A stretch of DNA of 64,000 bases from Alloyangia pacifica (GCF_003111685.1 NZ_CP022189.1:1628001-1692000), one strand, 5' to 3'; shown: positions 35,079 through 43,335, counted from the first letter of the stretch. Program-made: numbers and translations. Notes: generated by a model not told the origin, from the sequence alone.

Positions 35079-36395
35079 TTACTTGATGTAGCCTGCCTTC
35101 ATCATTTCACGCTCGGTGAGCATCTGCGCCGACTGCAGCGCCTGTTCGGCCGTCACCTGCCCCGCGAGCGCGGCAGAGAACTGCTGGCCAACCGCGGTGC
35201 CGAGCCCCTGGAATTCGGGGATGGCGACGAACTGGACACCCACGTAGGGCACTTCGTCGACGGTCGGGTTCTGCGGATCGGCCGCGTTGATCGACTCCAG
35301 CGTCATCTCGGCGAAAGGCGCGGCTTCGAGATACTCGGGGTTCTCGTAGAGCGAGGTGCGGGTGCCCGGCGGCACGTTCGCCCAGCCCTCTTTCTCGGCG
35401 ACGAGCGCGAGGTACTCTTTCGAGGTCGCCCATTCGACGAAGGCCTTGGCCGCGTCTTCCTTCTGGGTGCCGGCGGGGATGCCGAGGTTCCAGGCCCAGA
35501 GCCAGTTGCCGCGCTTGCCGAGACCGTTGTCGGGCGCCAGAGCGAAACCGACCTGATCGGCCACCGAGGATTCCTCGGCATTGGTCACGAAGGAAGCCGC
35601 CACGGTGGCGTCGATCCACATGCCGCATTTGCCCGACTGGAACAGCGCGAGGTTTTCGTTGAAGCCGTTCGACGAGGCACCCGGCGGGCCGTAGTTGTTC
35701 ATCAGATCGAGATAGTCGGTCAGCGTCGCCTTCCACTCGGGGCTGTCGAACTGCGGCTTCCAGTCCATGTCGAACCAGCGCGCGCCATAGGAGTTGGACA
35801 TGGCGGTCAGGAAGGCCATGTTCTCGCCCCAGCCGGCCTTGCCGCGCAGGCAGATGCCATAGACTTCGCCTTCCTTGTCGGTCATCGCCGCCGCGGCTTC
35901 CTTGATGAAGTCCCAGGTCGGCGCCTCGGGCATCTCGAGCCCGGCGGCCTCCATCAGGTCCTTGCGGTACATGACCATCGAGCTTTCGCCGTAGAAGGGC
36001 GCGGCATAGAGATTGCCCTCAACCGTCAGACCGCCGCGGATGGCGGGCAGGATGTCATCGGCATCGTAGCTTTCGGGCAGGTCATCGAGGCTGACCAGCC
36101 AGCCGCGCTCGCCCCAGATCGGAACCTCGTAGGTGCCGATGGTCATCACGTCGAACTGACCGCCCTTGGTGGCCACGTCTTGGGTCACGCGCTGGCGCAG
36201 CACGTTCTCTTCCAGCGTCACCCATTCGACTTTGATGTCGGGGTGCGCCTCGTAGAAGGCGTCCATCAGACCCTGCATGCGGATCATATCGCCGTTGTTC
36301 ACCGTTGCGACGGTGATCGTGGTCTCTGCAAGCGCCGCAGTGCCGAGGGCACCCAAAGCGCACGCGCCCATGAGAGCGCGGATGGTAACTGACAT
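35079..36395 (-). CDS. smoE: Polyol ABC transporter periplasmic binding protein
   Basis: 438 aa. A signal peptide covers 1-24 (RALMGACALGALGTAALA) before ETTITVATVNNGDM. A cluster-B-type (MalE-like) solute-binding protein: AFYEAHPDIKVEWV, APFYGESSMVMYRKDLMEAAGLEMP, and WLWAWNLGIPAGTQKEDAAKAFVEW. It captures sorbitol/mannitol in the periplasm and delivers it to SmoFGK. The start was fixed by GGGAGGATT; an upstream in-frame extension would run through the operator region. First transport gene in the operon. Confidence 0.94.
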   Translation of the reverse strand: MSVTIRALMGACALGALGTAALAETTITVATVNNGDMIRMQGLMDAFYEAHPDIKVEWVTLEENVLRQRVTQDVATKGGQFDVMTIGTYEVPIWGERGWLVSLDDLPESYDADDILPAIRGGLTVEGNLYAAPFYGESSMVMYRKDLMEAAGLEMPEAPTWDFIKEAAAAMTDKEGEVYGICLRGKAGWGENMAFLTAMSNSYGARWFDMDWKPQFDSPEWKATLTDYLDLMNNYGPPGASSNGFNENLALFQSGKCGMWIDATVAASFVTNAEESSVADQVGFALAPDNGLGKRGNWLWAWNLGIPAGTQKEDAAKAFVEWATSKEYLALVAEKEGWANVPPGTRTSLYENPEYLEAAPFAEMTLESINAADPQNPTVDEVPYVGVQFVAIPEFQGLGTAVGQQFSAALAGQVTAEQALQSAQMLTEREMMKAGYIK

Positions 36396-36447
36396 GAGAA
36401 ATCCTCCCTGAATTCCGACACTGGGCTTGCGCTCGCTCTCCCTTTGG

Positions 36448-36480
36448 TGAGCAACTGCCCGCGTGATGGGCAAATGCTCA
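36448..36480. promoter_or_regulatory. 33-bp dyad, candidate SorC operator
   Basis: TGAGCA (36448-36453) - 2 - TGCCC (36456-36460) - 7 - GGGCA (36468-36472) - 2 - TGCTCA (36475-36480) is perfectly symmetrical. It lies 53 bases upstream of the smoE start and 46 bases after the SorC gene, where a polyol-responsive operator is expected. Confidence 0.6.
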
Positions 36481-36525
36481 CTCAAAGCCATGAGTCGAGT
36501 CAAGCCCATTTTGGACGCAGAGCCT

Positions 36526-37494
36526 TTAAGAAGTGCTGAGGATTTCCGCGGCGGTGAGTTCGTCGGTGATCAGGCCCTGGATCAAATGCCCCTTAAGAGC
36601 GGCCCGCAAGGCCTTGATCTTGCTGACACCTCCGGCAACGCAGATCACCGGATTCTGGTTCTGCGGCACGCGCACGCCAACCATGAATTCATTGACAGGA
36701 TGATCGAGGTACCGCCCTTCGGCGTCGAAGACATGGCCCCCAAGTTCCCCTGCGGCCCCTGCCGCCCGCAGGCTAGAGAGCTCTTCGGCGGTGATAAACC
36801 CGTCGACGAGGAGCGGTGCATCATCCGCCATCTGGCCGATTCCGACGATCGTCACATCCGCCTCCTTGGCCAGCGCGCGCGAGCTCACCACGTGCGGGAG
36901 GCTGCGGTAGGTCGCGAATTCCTCGGCGTCGCGGGCCATCACCGGCACCGACATCGGGTAGTGCGGCGCGCCGGTCTTGTCGGCGATGCGCATGATGACC
37001 TCGTAGAAGGAGGCCGAGCCGTCGGGCGCCACGTTGCCGATCAGCGAGACCATGCGGTGGTGCCCGGCCGAGATGGTCTGCATCTGGTCGATCATCGCCC
37101 GCAGCGTCCGCCCGGTGCCGAGCGCGATGAGCTGCGGCGTCTCCTGCGCAAAGATCCGTTCCATCTCGGCGGCGGCAAAGGGCGCGATGGCGCGCAGCGC
37201 GTCCTGCCCCGAATCCGCCCGCGGTGCGACGCGCGCGCGCGACAGCCCGAAGCGCTGGCGCAGCCCGCGTTCGAGCTCGAGACAGTCGGCGATCGGATGG
37301 TCGATGCGAACCTTCACCAGACCCTCGGCCACGGCCCGGGCCACCAGCCGCTGCGCGCGCTGGCGCGAGATGCCAAGCTCATCGGCGATCTGGTCCTGCC
37401 GCAGGCCCCCCACGTAGTAGAGCCAGGCCGCGCGCGCCGCCAGATCGTCGGGAGAGGCGTCATCGCTGTCGAGGGTGCGCAGGGCCATGGTCAC
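36526..37494 (-). CDS. SorC-family sugar-binding transcriptional regulator
   Basis: 322 aa. N-terminal HTH (AAWLYYVGGLRQDQIADELGISRQRAQRLVARAVAEGLV, about 20-58) and a C-terminal sugar-phosphate-binding domain (LIALGTGRTLRAMIDQM, PVMARDAEEFATY, VTIVGIGQM). SorC/DeoR-type regulators of polyol operons sense phosphorylated sugars or polyols. The start is either GTG 37494 (GTGA overlap with the HAD stop) or ATG 37488. It lies between a HAD phosphatase and the transporter genes, so it likely controls this operon through the dyad before smoE. Confidence 0.9.
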   Translation of the reverse strand: MTMALRTLDSDDASPDDLAARAAWLYYVGGLRQDQIADELGISRQRAQRLVARAVAEGLVKVRIDHPIADCLELERGLRQRFGLSRARVAPRADSGQDALRAIAPFAAAEMERIFAQETPQLIALGTGRTLRAMIDQMQTISAGHHRMVSLIGNVAPDGSASFYEVIMRIADKTGAPHYPMSVPVMARDAEEFATYRSLPHVVSSRALAKEADVTIVGIGQMADDAPLLVDGFITAEELSSLRAAGAAGELGGHVFDAEGRYLDHPVNEFMVGVRVPQNQNPVICVAGGVSKIKALRAALKGHLIQGLITDELTAAEILSTS

Positions 37495-38174
37495 GTGCCT
37501 GTGAGAAAGAGATCAGGGGCAAGATGCGGGAGTTCCGCGAAACTTGCAAATTGACGGTGCGGCAGCGTCTGGGGGTCCTGCGGCACCGCCCCGTTCGCAA
37601 GGTGGCTGCCGCCGGTGAACTGCCAGACCGCCATGCCCGCCGCCAGCCCCGCGCCGATGCCGGCCAAGGAATCCTCGATCAGCAGGCAGCGCTCCGGGGG
37701 CACGCCTGCCTTTTCGGCGGCGCGCAGCGGCAGGTCGGGCGCGGGCTTGCCGCGTTTGACCTCAGAGGCCGTGGTGATCCGCCCTTCGAAGGCCGCCGTC
37801 AGCCCGGTCATTGCAAGGCTCGAGGCAACCCGCGCCGGGCTCGAACTGGTGGCAAGGCAATAGGGCACCGCGAGCGCCCCGAGCACCTCGCGCAGGTGCG
37901 GCATGACTTTCAGCCCCTCGGCCTCGAAGGCGGCGATGAGCCGGGCGCGGTAGTCGGCCTCGAAGCCAGCGGGCAGCGTGATGCCGAATTCCTCGCGGAT
38001 CTGCGCGATCACCGTGGGGTAACTGCGGCCAAGGAAATGCCGCGCGACATAGGGGATGTCGACCGTGACGCCCTGCTGCGCCAGTTCGGTCACCAGCATG
38101 CGCAGCGAGATGATCTCGCTGTCCACGACGACACCGTCGAAATCAAACAGCACCAGCTCTATCGGCTGCGACAT
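37491..38174 (-). CDS. HAD-superfamily (IA) phosphatase
   Basis: 227 aa. A haloacid-dehalogenase phosphatase with the nucleophile motif I LVLFDFDGVVVDSE (D11 and D13 by count from MSQPIEL), motif II ATSSS, motif III Lys in SEVKRGKPAPD and motif IV IEDSLAG. Subfamily IA enzymes hydrolyse sugar phosphates. In this polyol operon it might remove phosphate from a sugar phosphate to prevent toxicity, but the substrate is unknown. The start was chosen at MSQPIEL; the longer frame upstream adds 15 residues with no family counterpart. First gene of the operon. Confidence 0.88.
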   Translation of the reverse strand: MSQPIELVLFDFDGVVVDSEIISLRMLVTELAQQGVTVDIPYVARHFLGRSYPTVIAQIREEFGITLPAGFEADYRARLIAAFEAEGLKVMPHLREVLGALAVPYCLATSSSPARVASSLAMTGLTAAFEGRITTASEVKRGKPAPDLPLRAAEKAGVPPERCLLIEDSLAGIGAGLAAGMAVWQFTGGSHLANGAVPQDPQTLPHRQFASFAELPHLAPDLFLTGT

Positions 38175-38287
38175 GCCTAGGCCCCCAAAAAGTCTTGCGC
38201 ATTTCGCCCGAAGGGCCACCCGGCTGCAACCTCGGAGTCGCGCATTTCCGAAAAGACGAGAGGGCGCGCAACGGTAAAGAGGGCCGG

Positions 38288-38314
38288 AAAAAAGGCCGGG
38301 GAAGATCCCCGGCC
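38288..38314 (-). terminator. Terminator after the DUF815 gene
   Basis: GGCCGGGGA (38294-38302) / TCCCCGGCC (38306-38314) with the minus-strand T-run opposite AAAAAA (38288-38293). It ends the minus-strand tatABC-DUF815 transcript and lies just upstream of the polyol operon. Confidence 0.85.
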
Positions 38315-38347
38315 CTTTGCTTTCTAGTCAAATACCCGATCGCGGCC

Positions 38348-39190
38348 TCAGCCGATCGTCACGCCCTTGCGTCCCGCGAGATCGAGGAAATACTGCCAGG
38401 CCACCCGGCCCGAGCGGGCGCCGCGCGTCGCCTGCCATTCGATCGCCTCGGCCCGCAGCGTCTCGTCGTCGATCTCGACGCCGTGCTCGGTGCAGTAGCC
38501 CCGGATCATCGCGAGGTACTCGTCCTGCGTGCAGGGATGGAAGCCCAGCCAGAGCCCGAAACGGTCCGACAGCGAGACCTTCTCCTCGACCGCCTCGGAG
38601 GGGTTGATCGAGGTGCTGCGCTCGTTCTCGATCATGTCGCGCGGCATCAGGTGCCTGCGGTTCGAGGTGGCGTAGAAGAGCACGTTCTCGGGCCGCCCCT
38701 CGATGCCGCCGTCCAGCACCGCCTTGAGGCTCTTGTAATGCTGGTCGTCATGGCTGAACGACAGGTCGTCGCAGAACAACACGAAGCGGTACGGCGCGCC
38801 GCGCAGCAAGTTCAGCAACCGGCCCACCGAGGGCAGGTCCTCGCGCTGCAGCTCGACCAGTTTCAGCGGCTGGCCCTTCGCACGAACTTCGGCGTGCACC
38901 GCCTTGACGATGCTCGATTTTCCCATCCCGCGCGCACCCCACAGAAGGGCGTTGTTGGCGGGCAGTCCGCGGGCGAACTGCAGCGTGTTGGACAGCAGCG
39001 TGTCGCGCGAGCGGTCGATGCCGACAAGCAGTTTGAGGTCGATCCGGTTCACCTGCGGCACCGGCTCGAGCCGGTCCGGCTCAGTGTGCCAGACAAAGGC
39101 ATCCGCCGCGCCGAACTCCGGGGCGGCAAGAGGCGCCGGAGCCATTCGCTCCAGCGCCTCCGCGATGCGTTTCAACGCGTTCTTCTTCAC
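38348..39190 (-). CDS. DUF815 AAA-type ATPase
   Basis: 280 aa. A P-loop ATPase of the DUF815 family: Walker A GARGMGKSSIVKA (about 85-97), Walker B FVLFCDDLSF, sensor-1-like FYATSNRRHLMP, and ENERSTSINPSEAVEEKVSLSDRFGLWL, the DUF815 hallmark. The family is widespread in alphaproteobacteria and unassigned in function, though the domain resembles DnaA/IstB-like ATPases. It starts with GTG at 39190, overlapping the tatC stop (GTGA), so it is translationally coupled to the Tat export genes. Confidence 0.92.
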   Translation of the reverse strand: MKKNALKRIAEALERMAPAPLAAPEFGAADAFVWHTEPDRLEPVPQVNRIDLKLLVGIDRSRDTLLSNTLQFARGLPANNALLWGARGMGKSSIVKAVHAEVRAKGQPLKLVELQREDLPSVGRLLNLLRGAPYRFVLFCDDLSFSHDDQHYKSLKAVLDGGIEGRPENVLFYATSNRRHLMPRDMIENERSTSINPSEAVEEKVSLSDRFGLWLGFHPCTQDEYLAMIRGYCTEHGVEIDDETLRAEAIEWQATRGARSGRVAWQYFLDLAGRKGVTIG

Positions 39191-40113
39191 GTGGTGCGGT
39201 CCTCCTCGACCTCTTCCTCGTCATCTTCGAACCACAGGCCTTGGGCGCGCAGCTCCTTCTCGCGCTTCTTCTCGACCAGGCGGACGAGGAAGATCGAGAT
39301 CTCGTAAAGCCCGTAGACCACCACGAAGAGGATCACCTGCGTGGTCACATCCGGCGGGGTGACCAGCGCGGCCAGCACGAGGATCGCGACCACGGCGTAT
39401 TTGCGCACCGAGCCCAGGCCCTCGGCCGAGACCAGCCCGGCCTTGCCCATCAGCGTCAGCAGCACCGGCAGCTGGAAGCACAGGCCAAAGGCGACGATGA
39501 ACTTGAGCGTGATGTCGAGGCTTTCATTCACCTTGCCGAAGAAGGTGATCTTCATGCCCTCGGCGGTCTCGGGCACGACGGCGGTGTCCGCAGGCAGATC
39601 GGCGGGCATGCCGTCGGTCGCACGCTGCAGCAGGTCGGCGAAGATCGAACTCACGTCGGCAAAACCGAGGAAGAACTGCATCGCCAGCGGCGTCACGATG
39701 AAATGGGCAAAGCTCGCGCCGAGCAGGAACATGATCGGCGAGGCGATCATGAACGGCAGGAAGGCGTTCTTCTCGGATTTGTAGAGCCCCGGCGCGACGA
39801 AGCGCCAGAGCTGGAACGAGATCACCGGGAAGGCCAGGCCGAAGCCGAAGACCATCGAGATGCGGAACAGCGTGAACAGGTATTCCTGCGGCGAGGTGTA
39901 CTGCATGGTGGGCGACGGATCGCCAAGCGCGCGCAGCGTCTCCTCGATCGGGCCCAGCAGGAATTGCAGCAGCGGCTCGGCCACGGTGAAGGCCAGCACG
40001 ATGCCCACGATGAACGCCAGAACAGCCCGGATGAGCCGCGTGCGCAGCTCAGCCAGGTGCTCGATCAGCGGCGCCGAGCTGTCGTCGATTTCGTCATGGT
40101 CCAGTTGGCTCAT
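39187..40113 (-). CDS. tatC: Sec-independent protein translocase TatC
   Basis: 308 aa with six transmembrane helices. TatC is the receptor for twin-arginine signal peptides in the inner membrane. Hallmarks: LIEHLAELRTRLIRAVLAF at the N-terminus, FRISMVFGFGLAFPVISFQLWRFVAPGLYKSEK in the second and third region, and SVRKYAVVAILVLAALVTPPD near the end. The periplasmic loop between TM3 and TM4 is longer than in E. coli (about residues 165-200), normal for Rhodobacterales. The tail is acidic (EDDEEEVEEDRTT). Overlaps the frameshifted tatB tail by ATGA. Confidence 0.96.
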   Translation of the reverse strand: MSQLDHDEIDDSSAPLIEHLAELRTRLIRAVLAFIVGIVLAFTVAEPLLQFLLGPIEETLRALGDPSPTMQYTSPQEYLFTLFRISMVFGFGLAFPVISFQLWRFVAPGLYKSEKNAFLPFMIASPIMFLLGASFAHFIVTPLAMQFFLGFADVSSIFADLLQRATDGMPADLPADTAVVPETAEGMKITFFGKVNESLDITLKFIVAFGLCFQLPVLLTLMGKAGLVSAEGLGSVRKYAVVAILVLAALVTPPDVTTQVILFVVVYGLYEISIFLVRLVEKKREKELRAQGLWFEDDEEEVEEDRTT

Positions 40114-40314
40114 GCGTCACCGTCTTTCTTAAGGTGCGATTCCAGCTCCTCGGCCTTCTTCGCGGACTCTTCTGCGCGCTTCATCGCCGCTTCCGCCTCG
40201 CGCTTCTGGCGCTCGGCGGCGGCGCGGGCGGCGCCAGCCTCGATCTTCTGCTTGTTCGCGGCCCGCTCGGTCTCGAGCGCGCCGGGATCCTCTTTCAGCC
40301 CCTCGGTCTTCTTC
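40110..40314 (-). pseudogene. tatB: Out-of-frame 3' part of tatB
   Basis: In the frame one base back from tatB, the sequence after the G6 run (40315-40320) reads [20 protein letters not shown] and goes on with long Lys/Glu/Ala helices (AAMKRAEESAKKAEELESHL) to a stop at 40110 that overlaps the tatC start by ATGA. This is the expected TatB C-terminus, so the gene was one reading frame of about 160 codons. One missing base in the homopolymer explains it: either a sequencing or assembly indel or a real frameshift. Confidence 0.8.
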
Positions 40315-40591
40315 GGGGGGTGGGGTCGGTCATCGACTTGGCGGCATCGCGCACCCCGTCCATGGCCGAGCTCATCGGGTTGGTCGCCGTCTTGAGGGTC
40401 TTGGCAACGTCGCGCACGCCCGCCTCGTCCGCCGCATCGTTCATCGCGCGGCTGAACTCGCGCGCCATGCCGCGCGCCTTGCCCATGAAGCGACCTACAT
40501 TGCGGAACAGCACCGGCAGATCCTTGGGGCCCACGACAATGAGCGCCACGATCCCGATGACCATGAGTTCCGACCAGCCAAGATCGAACAT
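40295..40591 (-). CDS. tatB: Sec-independent protein translocase TatB, truncated by frameshift
   Basis: 98 aa as read. TatB works with TatC as signal-peptide receptor. The N-terminal membrane helix and amphipathic helix are intact: [20 protein letters not shown], then [25 protein letters not shown]. The reading frame leaves the family after MTDPTP and ends RRRPRG at 40295. The truncation removes only the low-complexity C-terminal tail, a region known to be dispensable in E. coli TatB, so a protein made from this frame might still function. Lies 4 bases downstream of tatA. Confidence 0.85.
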   Translation of the reverse strand: MFDLGWSELMVIGIVALIVVGPKDLPVLFRNVGRFMGKARGMAREFSRAMNDAADEAGVRDVAKTLKTATNPMSSAMDGVRDAAKSMTDPTPRRRPRG

Positions 40592-40595
40592 GGGA

Positions 40596-40811
40596 TCAGA
40601 CCTTGTCCTTCTCGCTCTCCGGGGTCACGTCCTTGGCCCCGTCGGCCTTTTCGTCCTCGAGTTCCTTCGAGCCCTCGCTCACGCCCTTCTTGAAGGCGGT
40701 GATGCCCTTGCCGACTTCGCCCATGAGGTTGGAAATCTTGCCGCGGCCGAACAGAACCAGCACCACGACGGCGATGAGCAGAAGGCCCGGAAGGCCGATG
40801 TTGTTGAGCAT
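40596..40811 (-). CDS. tatA: Sec-independent protein translocase TatA
   Basis: 71 aa. TatA forms the size-flexible part of the Tat channel. One N-terminal transmembrane helix ([18 protein letters not shown]), the [23 protein letters not shown] hinge and amphipathic helix (family FG..K.P.L...LG..I..FK.G), then an acidic/basic tail. First gene of the minus-strand operon tatA-tatB-tatC-DUF815. Confidence 0.95.
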   Translation of the reverse strand: MLNNIGLPGLLLIAVVVLVLFGRGKISNLMGEVGKGITAFKKGVSEGSKELEDEKADGAKDVTPESEKDKV

Positions 40812-40965
40812 GTCCTTAGTCTCCCTTAGGCCGCTCCAACCCTGTGCGGGCGTCCCCGAAGCGGCGCGTCGAAATCTGTTCCCGGGTTGTAGGATCCTTC
40901 CCGGCGGCGCGGAAGGCGCAAAGCCGGGCTGCCTGGCACGTCGGAGGGGTTTTCTTTCTGCTTTA

Positions 40966-40999
40966 TGACAGTATTCTGTCAGGTGACAATAATATGTCA
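40966..40999. promoter_or_regulatory. Tandem TGACA-N6-TGTCA operators
   Basis: TGACAGTATTCTGTCA (40966-40981) and TGACAATAATATGTCA (40984-40999) are two perfect-arm inverted repeats 18 bp apart. They lie 75-108 bases before the YafY-type regulator gene and 155-188 upstream of tatA. Position suggests binding by the regulator encoded next. Confidence 0.6.
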
Positions 41000-41073
41000 G
41001 TTGGGGCGCTCCCGCGCTTCGCCGCTCGCGCGAATCGACCCGCCCTGGATGCCCTGCCCCCGGAACGCCACAG

Positions 41074-41736
41074 ATGAAGAAGTCCGACCGCCTCTACACG
41101 CTGATGACCCGCCTCAAGGATGGAACGCTGCACACTGCCGAGGCGCTGGCCGAGGAACTGGGCGTCTCGGTGCGCACCATCTATCGCGACATGGACACGC
41201 TGGCGGCCTCTGGCGTGCCGATTGAAGGCGAGCGCGGGCGCGGCTACACCGCCCGCGCGGCCTTCACCCTGCCGCCGCTGAACCTGAGCGAGCTGGAACT
41301 GGAGGCGCTGCACCTTGGGCTCGCCGCCGTCGGACAGGGCGGCATGGCCGACCTCGCCGAAGCCGCCGAGGCGCTCTCGGCCCGGATCGACGCGCTGCTG
41401 CCCGAGGATGGCACCACGGGCGGCGCCTTCGGCTTTGCCACCTACCCCTTTCGCGAGGCCGCCGAGGGATTCCGCTTCATGCCCGACTTCCGCGCCGCCA
41501 TCCGCGCCCGGCAGAAGCTGCGGGTCACGCTCAAGGATCGCGCCGGCCCGCAGGACCTGCGTCCATTGCACATGGATTACTGGGGCCGCATCTGGACCTG
41601 CGTCACCTGGAACGAGACCGCGCGCGGCTTTGAAACGCTCCGCATCGACCAGGTGACCGGCGTGACACCCCTGCCCGGGCTTTTCGTCGATGAGCCGGGC
41701 AAGAGCCTTGCCGACTTCCGCGCCGGACGTGGCTGA
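41074..41736 (+). CDS. YafY-type HTH/WYL-domain transcriptional regulator
   Basis: 220 aa. N-terminal winged HTH ([41 protein letters not shown], about 3-43; then [14 protein letters not shown]) followed by a C-terminal WYL-like domain ([47 protein letters not shown]). The W and Y of the core are present as YWGRIW. WYL regulators sense small ligands or nucleic acids. The convergent neighbour is an AHSA1-type protein, a pairing seen commonly for YafY regulators, so it may control that gene and itself through the operators upstream. Confidence 0.92.
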   Translation: MKKSDRLYTLMTRLKDGTLHTAEALAEELGVSVRTIYRDMDTLAASGVPIEGERGRGYTARAAFTLPPLNLSELELEALHLGLAAVGQGGMADLAEAAEALSARIDALLPEDGTTGGAFGFATYPFREAAEGFRFMPDFRAAIRARQKLRVTLKDRAGPQDLRPLHMDYWGRIWTCVTWNETARGFETLRIDQVTGVTPLPGLFVDEPGKSLADFRAGRG

Positions 41737-41742
41737 GCGCGC

Positions 41743-42210
41743 TCAGCGCAGGGTCTTGGCGTAGGCCTCGAGCTGGGTCGCCACGGCGCCCCAGCCGTCG
41801 TAGAAGCCCATCTGCTCATGCGTCTGGCGCGACTCCGCGCTGCGATGGCGGGCGGTCGCGGTGTAGAGCGTGCCGCCCTTGCCGTTGTCCTCGAAGTCGA
41901 TGATGGCGGTCATGAACGGGTCGGGCGCCGGCTTCCAGCCCTCGGAATAGCTGTCGGTGAAGACCAGGCGGCGGTTCGGGACCACCTCGAGCCAGACCCC
42001 GGTGTTCTGCATCTCATTCCCCTCGACCTCGAAGGTCGTGTTGAAGCGCCCGCCAACCTTTAGGTCGATATCGCAGGAGGTGACCTTATGTGGTTTCGGC
42101 ACGAAGAAGTGCTTGATGTGCTCGGGGGTGGTCCAGCACGCGAAGAGCACCTCGGGGCGCGCGTCAATATCGCGGCTGAAGGTCAGGTCCGTCTCGGGGT
42201 CGAGGGTCAT
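41743..42210 (-). CDS. SRPBCC/AHSA1-domain protein
   Basis: 155 aa. A START-like helix-grip fold of the AHSA1 (Aha1 C-terminal) family: TFSRDIDARPEVLFACWTTPEHIKHFFVP, then VGGRFNTTFEVEGNEMQNTGVWLEVVPNRRLVFT, and the C-terminal helix MGFYDGWGAVATQLEAYAKTL. These small hydrophobic-cavity proteins have many ligands and no fixed activity. The start was set at MTLDPETD, preceded by CAAGGAGCG; the longer in-frame stretch has no homology logic. Converges on the YafY-type gene, 6 bases away. Confidence 0.9.
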   Translation of the reverse strand: MTLDPETDLTFSRDIDARPEVLFACWTTPEHIKHFFVPKPHKVTSCDIDLKVGGRFNTTFEVEGNEMQNTGVWLEVVPNRRLVFTDSYSEGWKPAPDPFMTAIIDFEDNGKGGTLYTATARHRSAESRQTHEQMGFYDGWGAVATQLEAYAKTLR

Positions 42211-42348
42211 CGGGGTCGCTCCTTGCTGCCCGGCCCTCCGGGCGTGGCGTCGAAGGGCGGTTGGCACCGCCCACCCCGAGTAGAGCGCAGGCCGCGCCGC
42301 TTTGACAATCACCCGTTCGCGCGCCTGCAGCTTTGCAGGGCTGTGCAT

Positions 42349-42384
42349 AAAAAACCACCCCCCGAAGCCATGGGCTCCGGGGGG
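42349..42384 (-). terminator. Terminator hairpin
   Basis: 12-bp stem with one mismatch (42358-42369 / 42373-42384, including CCCCCC/GGGGGG) and a minus-strand T-run opposite AAAAAA (42349-42354). It is the second terminator downstream of yceI. Confidence 0.65.
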
Positions 42385-42425
42385 CACTGGTAAAGCTCTT
42401 GACGCGTCTGCTCGTTACCAAAGAC

Positions 42426-42449
42426 ACCCTGTCCCCGCGGGGACAGGGT
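42426..42449 (-). terminator. 24-bp perfect palindrome after yceI
   Basis: ACCCTGTCCCC-GC-GGGGACAGGGT, perfectly symmetrical, 9 bases after the yceI stop. On the minus strand it runs into TGTCTTTGG, so it probably acts as its terminator. Confidence 0.7.
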
Positions 42450-42458
42450 CAAACGGCC

Positions 42459-43031
42459 TTACTCGGCCTTCATCGCCTCGATCGAGATCTCGACCTCGAC
42501 CTCGTCGCTGACGTAGGGCGCGAACATGCCGAGGTTGTAGTCCGAGCGGATCAGCGTGGTGGTGGCGTGGAAGCCGAGCCAGGGCTTGCCTTCCATCGGG
42601 TGTTCGCCCGCCTGGGTCAGGACCGCGTCGAGCACGACCTCCTTGGTCACGCCGTTGAGGGTCAGATCGCCGGTGATCAGGCCGGTGTCATCGCCGGTCA
42701 CTTCAATGGACTTCGAGGTGAAGGAGACGGTCTTGTCATCCGAGGCGCCGAAGAAATCGTCGCTCATGAAGTGCTCGTAGCGGCCTTCCCAGCCGGTGAG
42801 CATGGTGGTCACGTCCCAGGAGGTGGTGACGCTGGACGCGGCCGGGTCTTCGGCGTCGTACTGGATCTCACCCTCGAAGCCGCCGAACATGCCGTAGCCG
42901 GTCGAGAAGCCGAGGTGGTTGTAGGAGAAGACAATCTGCGTGTGGCTTGCGTCGAAGACATAGGTCTCGGGGGCGGCAAAGGCTGCGATCGGGGCGAGCG
43001 CGACGGCGCCGGCGAGAAGAAGGGATTTCAT
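42459..43031 (-). CDS. YceI-family periplasmic lipid-binding-like protein
   Basis: 190 aa. A signal peptide ends near residue 20 (ALAPIAAFA before APETYVFD). The YceI lipocalin-like barrel shows TYVFDASHTQIVFSYNHLGFSTGYGMF, SSVTTSWDVTTMLTG and LTLNGVTKEVVLDAVLT. YceI proteins bind isoprenoids in the periplasm and are induced by acid or osmotic stress; the ligand here is unknown. The start was placed at MKSLLLAG after GGAGATATCCGAT. Stand-alone, ending in two hairpins. Confidence 0.92.
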   Translation of the reverse strand: MKSLLLAGAVALAPIAAFAAPETYVFDASHTQIVFSYNHLGFSTGYGMFGGFEGEIQYDAEDPAASSVTTSWDVTTMLTGWEGRYEHFMSDDFFGASDDKTVSFTSKSIEVTGDDTGLITGDLTLNGVTKEVVLDAVLTQAGEHPMEGKPWLGFHATTTLIRSDYNLGMFAPYVSDEVEVEISIEAMKAE

Positions 43032-43110
43032 ATCGGATATCTCCGGGAGGATTGCGTTGCGATGCCCGACCATGTCGTCATTCGCCGCGCCGCGGCAATC
43101 CGGCCTGCCT

Positions 43111-43125
43111 CCACAGGGTCTGTGG
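43111..43125. promoter_or_regulatory. CCACAG-GGT-CTGTGG dyad upstream of yceI
   Basis: A perfect 6-bp inverted repeat about 80 bases before the yceI start, within a 300-base gap that otherwise shows nothing recognisable. Possible operator. Confidence 0.25.
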
Positions 43126-43335
43126 AAAATCGAACAGTTGTCGGCGCGCCCCGTCGCACAGGTCGGACCGGGGCTCGAGCCGGCGCCCTCTCCGGCCACA
43201 CGAGACCAGCCCCGCGAGAGCCAAGCCGCGAAACCCCAAGAAGGCCCGGGATATCCCGAGCCCTTCCCGTCCGCCGATCCTATTTTTTGTTTGCCCGCCT
43301 ATCGGCCCAGATACCGGCCCGACGAAATCCGCGTT

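Noticed and set aside
40295..40591. Programmed -1 frameshifting in tatB
   Set aside because: The codons at the shift (ACC CCC CGA) do not form a good slippery heptamer and no stimulatory structure is evident. A homopolymer indel is more likely.
42385..42425. Possible tRNA-like stretch near GGTAACGAGC between the two hairpins
   Set aside because: No cloverleaf can be drawn and no T-arm is present.
42426..42449. The 24-bp palindrome as a protein-binding operator
   Set aside because: It sits 9 bases after the yceI stop and is followed by a T-rich stretch in the right direction, so a terminator is simpler.
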